This document shows, in pieces, positions 1 through 5,521 of a DNA stretch of 11,243 bases. The stretch lies in assembly GCA_947259235.1 (NCBI GenBank), contig CAMYLL010000059.1:1-11243 (forward strand). Reading direction: 5' to 3'. Position 1 is the first letter of the stretch; the number at the start of each line of letters is the position of its first letter. The position numbers and the translations under genes are program-made. The notes under the pieces are model-generated. The model did no database searches, had not been told where the DNA came from, and was given only the letters and a program-made list of their open reading frames with translations. The DNA is from an uncultured Pseudodesulfovibrio sp. (GTDB lineage: Bacteria > Desulfobacterota > Desulfovibrionia > Desulfovibrionales > Desulfovibrionaceae).

Positions 1-538
1 GGACGCCGCTGTCCGCCACGTCGAGGTCTCGGGCCCGGTCCTCGTTGGTGTCGAGCAGTGCGCGCAGGCCGCCGCTGCCGTCATGGGCCATGATTTGCGG
101 GACCATCTCCCGGCCGATGACCGGAGGGTGGCCGCGCCTGCCCTGAAAGCGGGGATAGAGAATGGAGACGTCGCTCTCATTGAAGGCGCGGATGAGACGG
201 GCGACGGTGCTCGGGCGCACCAGCGGGGTGTCTGCCGGGAGGATGAGGAATCCCTCGACCGAGTCGTCGAGGGCGGCCAGGCCGGTGCGGATCGAGGAGA
301 ACATGCCCAGTTTGAAGGATGGGTTGTGGACCGTCTCGGCCCCTGCCTGTTGCGCGGCCTCGGCTACGTCCCCGGCCCGGTTGCCCGTGACCACGACAAC
401 GCGCTCGATGCCGTTGGCGCGGAACAGCTCGATGCACAGGGAGAGGGGCGTGCCGTGGCCAAGGGGGAGCAGGGGCTTGAACCGGCCCATGCGCGAGGAC
501 ATCCCGGCCGCAGGGATTATGGCCGCCAGTCGCTTCAT
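1..538 (-). CDS. MocA-like molybdopterin cytidylyltransferase-type NTP transferase, 5' part
   Basis: The first 179 residues of a nucleotidyltransferase (MobA/MocA fold); the frame runs off the left edge without a stop. The nucleotide-binding signature is AAGMSSRMGRFKPLLPLG (10-27), of the MocA rather than the strict MobA type. Then come the metal-binding region ILPADTPLV (99-107), GRRGHPPVIG (133-142) and GSGGLRALLDT (154-164). MocA-type enzymes join CTP to molybdopterin to give molybdopterin cytosine dinucleotide, the cofactor found in D. gigas Mop, so CTP is the expected substrate. This is inference, since CTP/GTP choice is not certain from these motifs. The ATG at 538 overlaps the xdhC stop (ATGA). 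Related Desulfovibrio proteins, as I recall, may carry an extra C-terminal domain, which would lie outside the window. Confidence 0.88.
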   Translation of the reverse strand, partial: MKRLAAIIPAAGMSSRMGRFKPLLPLGHGTPLSLCIELFRANGIERVVVVTGNRAGDVAEAAQQAGAETVHNPSFKLGMFSSIRTGLAALDDSVEGFLILPADTPLVRPSTVARLIRAFNESDVSILYPRFQGRRGHPPVIGREMVPQIMAHDGSGGLRALLDTNEDRARDLDVADSGV

Positions 539-1554
539 GCGTCGTGTCCCGAGCGGACGGTGATCAGCTCGGCCGCGATGCTGACGGCGATCTCCTCCGG
601 GGTCTGGGCGCCGATGGTCAGGCCGATAGGGCAGTGGCAGCGGTCGATGTCCGTCTGGGTGAAGCCCTCGGCCAGCAGGGCGGCGTAGATGGCGTCGCGC
701 TTCTTGCGGCTGCCTATCATGCCGACGTATCGGGCCGGGGTGCGCAGGGCCCGGGCCAGGACGGTGCGGTCATGCATGTGGCCCCGGGTCAGGATGATGA
801 TGAACGCCTCGCCGTCCACCGGCAGGGACTCATAGCAGGCGTCGAACGAGTGCAGAACCCTGACCTCGTCCGCCTCGGGGAAGCGGTCCCTGTTGGCGAA
901 ATCCTCCCGGTCGTCGAGGACAACGGTGCGAAAGCCGAGCATGGCCCCCATGCGGGCCGTAAACAGGGAGACGTGGCCTGCCCCGAATATGTAAAGCGAC
1001 GCGGGCGGGACGCACGGTTCCGCTATGGTCAGCGCGGAGCCGGAGGACTCGAGACGGGGTGCGCCGTCCCGCATGGCCCGAGTGCAGACGGCCGGGGGGG
1101 CCGCCTGATCGGTGAACACCTTGTGGCTGACGGCCCGCATGGATTCGCCCTGGCTGAAGCGCGTGCACAGCACCGCCCGTTTCCCCGCTCGGAGCAGGGC
1201 ATCAAGCTCTTTGCAGGCGGCGGCGCCGGAGCCTGCGGACGTCATGGTTTCAAGGAGCACGGACATGTCGCCGCCGCAGATCATGTCGGAATTGGCCGCC
1301 ATCTCCTGGGTCAAGTCCACATGGGTGATTCCGGCCGCGCCGTCCCCGGCGTCGAGCATGGCGCGTCCGTCACGGCAGGCCATGGCCTCCATGAGCCCGC
1401 CGCCGATGGTCCCGACGATGGAACCGTCCCTGCGGATGATCATCTTTGCGCCGGAGGATCGCGGCGTTGAGCCGGAGCTGGCCACCACGGTTGCCATGAC
1501 GAGTGTCTCGCCGTTCTCAAGAAGGGTCTGTGCGGAGCGGATGAGGGCTTTCAT
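535..1554 (-). CDS. xdhC: XdhC/CoxI-family molybdenum hydroxylase maturation factor
   Basis: A 339-residue XdhC/CoxI protein. In the family this factor binds molybdopterin cofactor, helps provide its terminal sulfido ligand and hands it to the apo-hydroxylase. The N-terminal XdhC_CoxI domain shows ATVVASSGSTPRSSGAKMII (21-40), GTIGGGLMEA (48-57) and CGG at 93-95. The C-terminal Rossmann-type domain shows IFGAGHVS (189-196), VVLDDRE (211-217), ILTRGHMHD (254-262), VGMIGSRKKR (277-286) and CPIGLTIGAQTPEEIAVSI (308-326). Both domains are complete. The ATG at 1554 overlaps the ligase stop (ATGA), with GGGAG about 9 bases upstream; its TGA overlaps the next start the same way. Co-location with mop makes Mop the obvious client. 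Confidence 0.93.
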   Translation of the reverse strand: MKALIRSAQTLLENGETLVMATVVASSGSTPRSSGAKMIIRRDGSIVGTIGGGLMEAMACRDGRAMLDAGDGAAGITHVDLTQEMAANSDMICGGDMSVLLETMTSAGSGAAACKELDALLRAGKRAVLCTRFSQGESMRAVSHKVFTDQAAPPAVCTRAMRDGAPRLESSGSALTIAEPCVPPASLYIFGAGHVSLFTARMGAMLGFRTVVLDDREDFANRDRFPEADEVRVLHSFDACYESLPVDGEAFIIILTRGHMHDRTVLARALRTPARYVGMIGSRKKRDAIYAALLAEGFTQTDIDRCHCPIGLTIGAQTPEEIAVSIAAELITVRSGHDA

Positions 1555-2864
1555 TCGGTAGTGCTCCCGAGGGGTTGCAAGCGCCGTTTTCCGAGGCCGG
1601 GAACGGCTGGCGCGTCGTCGCTTGTCGTTTCTATTACAATGTCGAGCCGGTTGGCCGCGACAGCCTGTTCAATGACCGGAATCGACCGGAGGGCGGACCT
1701 GACGCTCTGTTCAAGCGTTTTCGCATCGCCGCACGCCCGGATTTTGAGAGTACGGGGGGCGTGCCATGCGGCGAAGTCCCGGAGTCCGGGCAGGGCGTAC
1801 AGGGCTTCGCCCAGCTCCGCCAGGGTGAGGGTCCCGGTCCCGATCCGCGCGCCGTCTCCCATGCGCCTGATGAACGGGTCGAGGAGGCGCAGGGGGCTGC
1901 CGCAGGGACAGGCCGAGGGCAGGATGCGCCCCATGTCCCCGGTGCGGTAGCGGATGAGGGGCATCCCCCGCCGCAGGGGGGTCGTCACCACCATCTCGCC
2001 GAACTCGCCGTCCGGCAGCGGGGCCGCCGTCGCCGGGTCCACTATTTCCAGGTAGACATCGGTCTCCCGCAAATGCATCCCGGAGCCCGGCGCGCACTCC
2101 ACCGCCCCGCCAAGGCCGGTTTCGATCATGCCCCAATGACGGAAAACCTGGCAACCGAATACCCGCCCCACGTTGCGCACGACGGCGTCCGGGGCCGCGT
2201 CCCAGCACAGGAGGACCGACCGTATCCTGCCCCGGGGCAGCCCGCGCGCCTCCCACTCCCGGGCCACCATGTTGACGTGGGCGGCGGGCCCCACCAGGCA
2301 GTCCGCCTTTTCCCCGATCATCTGGTCAATGGCGTCCCCGGCCCGCGTCATCTCGCCATGGGGCACGGCGCGCGCCCCGGCCCGAGCCAGGGCCTGCACA
2401 AGGAGCTGGCCGACGCCGCCGGGGCGCTGGCCGGGCATGAGCACCAGGGCGGTCTGCCCGTGGCCGATCATGGCGGCCATGCCCCAGCGAAAAAAGTCCA
2501 CGGTGGCTTCCATGTCGTCCGGGGTGTGGAAGATGCGCTTGGCCGGGCCTGTGGTTCCGGAGCTGTGCAGGGTGACCACCCGGGCGATCTCGTCCCGGGA
2601 GACGCACAGGAGCTGCTCCGGGGCGTTGCACACAGCCTCGGCCGTCAGCAGCGGCAGGCGGGAAAAGTCATCTGTGGTGCGGATTGCCGGGGCGTCGACG
2701 TCTGCAAGATGCGCTGCGTAGAACGGGCTGGTGTGGCGGGCATGGGCCACGATCTCGCGTAGGCGGGCAAGCTGCCAGCGGCGCACCTGCCCGGAGGAAG
2801 GCGCGACGCCGGGCGGCCACTGCATGCGCTCCGTGAGCCAGCAGTCAAGGGGGCGGCTGGTCAT
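1551..2864 (-). CDS. AMP-forming acyl-CoA ligase, PaaK-like (DVU_1553-like)
   Basis: A 437-residue member of the adenylate-forming family, close in size and layout to phenylacetate-CoA ligases (about 430-440 residues). The ATP-phosphate loop is SSGTTGPAKR (101-110). The adenine-binding region is FRHWGMIETG (241-250), the hinge-side motif MPLIRYRTGD (301-310), then the PaaK-type CPCG (319-322). A C-terminal GKRRL with K426 is the expected catalytic lysine. It should turn a carboxylate, ATP and CoA into acyl-CoA, AMP and PPi; the substrate cannot be told. The ATG at 2864 overlaps the radical SAM stop (ATGA) and follows GGGGGA; the longer frame back to 3143 only overlaps that gene. Because Mop makes carboxylates, the ligase could trap or use its product. 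Equally it may activate a building block for the neighbouring radical SAM/methyltransferase pathway. Confidence 0.87.
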   Translation of the reverse strand: MTSRPLDCWLTERMQWPPGVAPSSGQVRRWQLARLREIVAHARHTSPFYAAHLADVDAPAIRTTDDFSRLPLLTAEAVCNAPEQLLCVSRDEIARVVTLHSSGTTGPAKRIFHTPDDMEATVDFFRWGMAAMIGHGQTALVLMPGQRPGGVGQLLVQALARAGARAVPHGEMTRAGDAIDQMIGEKADCLVGPAAHVNMVAREWEARGLPRGRIRSVLLCWDAAPDAVVRNVGRVFGCQVFRHWGMIETGLGGAVECAPGSGMHLRETDVYLEIVDPATAAPLPDGEFGEMVVTTPLRRGMPLIRYRTGDMGRILPSACPCGSPLRLLDPFIRRMGDGARIGTGTLTLAELGEALYALPGLRDFAAWHAPRTLKIRACGDAKTLEQSVRSALRSIPVIEQAVAANRLDIVIETTSDDAPAVPGLGKRRLQPLGSTTE

Positions 2865-4192
2865 GATTTCCCCCGGTAGAGCGTCTCCCCGTTCATTGCG
2901 GTCAGGTTGTAGGCGCAGAAGGGGACGAGCCGCCCGTCCGGGGCCACCACATGGATGCAGCATCCCTTGAGCCGCTCCAGGTCCAGGGTCCATGCGTCCT
3001 GGAAGGCCATGGCCGAGACGGCCAGGGTGTGCCTGGATGCGCGGGCGATGAAGGCGTCGAGGTCGTCCGGTGCGTCCCCTGCCATGGGGAGGCTTTTCTC
3101 CGGTTGCGCCCACTGTCGTTTGACAAAGGCCTTGGCTTTGCACGCGCCGTCTTCGGCAGCCCGGGGCGTGCAGTCGCAGGGCGCGCCTGCGGAGAGTTTG
3201 CTCAGCTCACGGTCTTCGGTGACCAGATAGTTGGCGTGGAAGGAGCAATGGGAGTGCTCGCAGCCCGGGGGCATGAAATCATGGGCGGCTACCGCACCGC
3301 CTGTCTGGCTCTCCAGCAGCCGCATGAGCTCGGGCAGGGTGATGCGCTGGCTGTCCCCCGGAGCAGCAGGATACCGGCCGAAGTAGCTCACCGGCTGGAA
3401 ATGGACGCCACGGATGCCGGGCGAGTGGTCGGCGGCCAGCCGCAGGATCGCGCCGAGGTCGTGATCGTTGACGCCCGGGACCACCGTGGGAACCAGCACG
3501 ACCCCTATGCCCGCCTCGGACAGGGCGGCTATGGCCTTGAGCTTTGCATCGAGCAGGGGGCGGCCCCGCAGGGAGACATGCGCGGCGTCCTCTGTCCCGT
3601 CGAATTGCAGAAAGGCGGAGTCGAGCCCGGCCTTGGCCAGCCGTGCGGCGTATCCCTGCTCGGAGCCGATGCGCAGCCCGTTGGTGTTGAGCTGGACAAA
3701 AGGGAAGCCCTTGGCTTTTGCCAGACGGATCAGGTGGGGCAGGTCCTGGCGCACGGTGGGCTCGCCGCCCGAGAGCTGGATATTGCACAGGCCCGAGGCG
3801 CGGATGACGTGGTCGAGCAGGTGGCCGACCGCCTCGGGTGAGGGGTCCGCAGGCGCGCCTGTTCCAGATGACGCGAAGCAGACGGGACAGCCGAGGTCGC
3901 ACCGCCATGTCACCTCGAGCACGGCGGTGCAGGTGTGCTGCCGATGCGCCTCGCACAGGCCGCAATCAAGGGGGCATCCCCGGTCCGCCCGGGTGCGCGG
4001 CGTCCTGGGTGGGGAGGGAATCTTTGGCCTGGCCCATTGCCCGAAGCCGGGCTCGCCGCGCCAGACCACTGTCCTGAACGCGCCGTGATCCGGACATTCC
4101 TTGATCAGATAGGTGTCGTCGCCGACAGTTTCGTGGCTGGCGGGAACAGGCCGCAGGCAGACGGGGCAGACGCTCCTCGGGGTTTTGGTCAC
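2861..4192 (-). CDS. Multi-cluster radical SAM protein (TrsS-like, Tes/MJ0619-type layout)
   Basis: A 443-residue radical SAM enzyme. The catalytic cluster motif CDLGCPVC lies at 98-105 (Cx3Cx2C), followed by the SAM-binding SGGEPT at 141-146, LNTNGLR at 168-174 and QFDG at 196-199. Ahead of it is an N-terminal CPVC at 9-12 with C33, rubredoxin-like. A second Cx3Cx2C, CPLDCGLCEAHRQHTC (73-88), also precedes the catalytic motif. I recall this arrangement from the tetraether lipid synthase and MJ0619 pterin methylase group. C-terminal Cys at 311, 316 (CEHSHC), 339, 341, 351, 411, 412 and 426 (PFCAYN) suggest further clusters. From memory, relatives are called radical SAM (seleno)protein TrsS. 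All cysteines I checked are TGC codons here, with no in-frame TGA. The GTG start at 4192 overlaps the preceding stop; no better start lies before the first CxxC. Substrate is unknown; with a methyltransferase and Cys-rich partners nearby, radical methylation or C-C/C-S bond formation on an unidentified molecule is likely. Confidence 0.9.
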   Translation of the reverse strand: MTKTPRSVCPVCLRPVPASHETVGDDTYLIKECPDHGAFRTVVWRGEPGFGQWARPKIPSPPRTPRTRADRGCPLDCGLCEAHRQHTCTAVLEVTWRCDLGCPVCFASSGTGAPADPSPEAVGHLLDHVIRASGLCNIQLSGGEPTVRQDLPHLIRLAKAKGFPFVQLNTNGLRIGSEQGYAARLAKAGLDSAFLQFDGTEDAAHVSLRGRPLLDAKLKAIAALSEAGIGVVLVPTVVPGVNDHDLGAILRLAADHSPGIRGVHFQPVSYFGRYPAAPGDSQRITLPELMRLLESQTGGAVAAHDFMPPGCEHSHCSFHANYLVTEDRELSKLSAGAPCDCTPRAAEDGACKAKAFVKRQWAQPEKSLPMAGDAPDDLDAFIARASRHTLAVSAMAFQDAWTLDLERLKGCCIHVVAPDGRLVPFCAYNLTAMNGETLYRGKS

Positions 4193-4644
4193 GGGAGGGG
4201 CCGCCCCTGTGCCGGGTCCAGGCCGTTGTCGGCCAGTATCTGGCGCAACCGGTCATAGGCCCCGGTCACCAGACCGCCGCATTTGGCCGGGTCAGGCTGT
4301 GTGTTGTCCTTGCCGAGGATGTCGCCGCAGGCGGTTCCGCCATATTGGGCCGTGGCGTCCGCGAACCAGTCGCGCAGAGCCTCCTGCATCAGCGGCAGCC
4401 TGTCGTCGGGCTGTTCCGTGTCCGTGCCTTTCCCGGCATGCAGGGCCAGGAACAGCGAGGCTCCGGTGTACACGCCGCAGGGGCCGGAGCAGTCGCCGCC
4501 CCCCTTGCATAGCCCCATGGCAGCCCGCACCATGTCCGGGTTGTCGCGGCCCATCTCGTCGAGGGCCAGCATCACCAGTATCTGGCTGCAGCAATATCCC
4601 TTGCCCGCCAGTTCCATCACCGTGAGTCCCGTATCGTTCAGCAT
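4189..4644 (-). CDS. C-GCAxxG-C-C family protein (DVU_1555-like)
   Basis: A 151-residue soluble protein of the C-GCAxxG-C-C family, small proteins with conserved cysteines believed to bind a metal or redox centre. Visible cysteines are C18 and C19 (GYCCSQ), C46, C52, C56, C106 and C122; the signature region reads CSGPCGVYTGAS at 52-63, and CGD and KCGG follow towards the end. The length and the helical pattern are normal for the family, which has no established biochemical function that I know of. The ATG at 4644 overlaps the methyltransferase stop by 7 bases (ATGCTGA). The ribosome site is weak (AAAGGCG), so translation probably depends on ribosomes finishing the methyltransferase. It overlaps the radical SAM gene start by 4 bases (GTGA). 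It may be an electron or metal carrier for the radical SAM enzyme, but this is inference. Confidence 0.83.
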   Translation of the reverse strand: MLNDTGLTVMELAGKGYCCSQILVMLALDEMGRDNPDMVRAAMGLCKGGGDCSGPCGVYTGASLFLALHAGKGTDTEQPDDRLPLMQEALRDWFADATAQYGGTACGDILGKDNTQPDPAKCGGLVTGAYDRLRQILADNGLDPAQGRPLP

Positions 4645-5303
4645 GCTTGCGCCTTTTTTTGAGCGATCATGAGATAATAGCCGAGCTGCCGCCGTTCCCG
4701 GCATCCGCAATCGCGGGGACCGCCGTCGTCGGCCAGGATCAGCCGGGCCGCCAGTTCCCTGAGCAGGAGCGAATGGTCTTCGAGGAGGACGACGTCGAAA
4801 CCGCAGGCTTGCACCATGACGCGCGTGGCGGCCAGGGGGATGGCCCGTTGCGCGCAGGAGCCTGCTTCGGGCCGGGCGTCGTCGTTGGCGTGCAAGTCGG
4901 AGAGGACCAGAAATCCGTGGGGAAGCAGGACACGGTGCGCCTCTTCCAGCCCGCGCTCCGGGGCGGGCAGCAGCGAGAGCGCACATTCGCAAAAGACCGC
5001 GTCAAAGGTTGCGTCTCCAAAGGGCAGGCGCTGTGCGTCGGCCTGAACGATCTGAGCTCCCGGCGCGGCGCGGGTCAATTGGCCTGGAGAAGGCTCCACG
5101 CCGTACGCCCGCGCGCCGTAGCGGGAGCGCAGGCGGCTGACCGTTGCGCCCAGCCCGCACCCCACGTCGAGCACCCTGTGGCCCGGGCGCAGCCCGATGC
5201 GCACGGCTGCGCGGTCCGTGAGCCGGAACCCGCCGGGACGCAGGGTGTCCCCGGCTGCAGCGCGCAGCACGGGCTGTTCCCAGAGCGGTACGGACTGCGG
5301 CAC
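4638..5303 (-). CDS. SAM-dependent class I methyltransferase (DVU_1556/TrsM-like)
   Basis: A 221-residue methyltransferase of the UbiE/ArsM-like class I fold. Motif I is VLDVGCGLGAT (44-54), the acidic end of strand 2 is GVEPS (68-72), motif II is QADAQRLPFGDATFDAVFC (87-105), and motif III is RVLLPHGFLVLSD (124-136). It therefore binds S-adenosylmethionine; the acceptor is unknown. Cysteines at 105, 107, 150, 167, 199, 201 and 221 are more than usual for this fold, with a CGC at 199-201 near the end. I chose the GTG at 5303: it is 2 bases after the stop of the preceding gene, has GGAGG 10 bases upstream inside that gene, and the frame before it only overlaps the neighbour. The gene ends in a 7-base overlap (ATGCTGA) with the C-GCAxxG gene and carries an A7 run just before its stop. 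Its place between redox proteins and a radical SAM enzyme suggests a shared modification pathway. Confidence 0.85.
   Translation of the reverse strand: MPQSVPLWEQPVLRAAAGDTLRPGGFRLTDRAAVRIGLRPGHRVLDVGCGLGATVSRLRSRYGARAYGVEPSPGQLTRAAPGAQIVQADAQRLPFGDATFDAVFCECALSLLPAPERGLEEAHRVLLPHGFLVLSDLHANDDARPEAGSCAQRAIPLAATRVMVQACGFDVVLLEDHSLLLRELAARLILADDGGPRDCGCRERRQLGYYLMIAQKKAQAC
4653..4659 (-). other. In-frame slippery heptamer A-AAA-AAG at the methyltransferase end
   Basis: The methyltransferase reads CAA AAA AAG shortly before its stop, so the bases A-AAA-AAG stand in the frame needed for -1 slippage, the same heptamer as in E. coli dnaX. A -1 shift would continue GGC GCA AGC ATG into the C-GCAxxG frame and give a fused protein. 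I found no strong stem-loop 5-9 bases downstream and no clear internal Shine-Dalgarno stimulator, so this is a candidate only. Confidence 0.35.
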
Positions 5304-5305
5304 GG

Positions 5306-5521
5306 CTACTTGTCCTCCAGCAGTTGCTCCACCTGCCGCATCTTGCCCATGGCCAGGGATTCCGGGATGAGCACCATGTTGCACGCGGGGCAGACCGGCA
5401 GCTCCACGTTGAACAGGGAGTCCAGGTATTTCAGTTCCACCGGTTTGCGGACGAGCGGTTCGCCGCAGGTTTTGCACTGCCAGCCCGTGACGTCCGCTTC
5501 GGGTATTCTGATCATGCTCAT
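5306..5521 (-). CDS. Small two-CxxC redox or zinc-ribbon protein (DVU_1557-like)
   Basis: A 71-residue soluble protein with two CxxC pairs, CKTC at 16-19 and CPAC at 44-47, spaced like a rubredoxin or zinc ribbon. Between them is a hydrophobic, family-like stretch (ELKYLDSLFNVELPVC, residues 29-44). There is no signal peptide or membrane segment. The C-terminus (GKMRQVEQLLEDK) looks helical. From memory, it matches the uncharacterised small proteins named after DVU_1557 that accompany Mop in Desulfovibrio. The metal (Fe or Zn) cannot be decided from sequence. It starts in a 4-base overlap with the oxidoreductase and is followed 2 bases after its TAG by the methyltransferase start. A role as an electron carrier or scaffold for the neighbouring radical SAM or Fe-S proteins is inference. 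Confidence 0.8.
   Translation of the reverse strand: MSMIRIPEADVTGWQCKTCGEPLVRKPVELKYLDSLFNVELPVCPACNMVLIPESLAMGKMRQVEQLLEDK
5314..5318 (-). promoter_or_regulatory. Ribosome binding site of the methyltransferase
   Basis: GGAGG lies 10 bases upstream of the GTG at 5303, within the last codons of the two-CxxC gene. It supports the GTG start rather than an earlier codon in the long open frame that reaches back to 5600. Confidence 0.6.

Noticed and set aside
2861..4192. Selenocysteine in the radical SAM protein, since relatives are described as (seleno)proteins.
   Set aside because: The frame has no internal TGA, and the candidate positions in CCIHV and PFCAYN are TGC.
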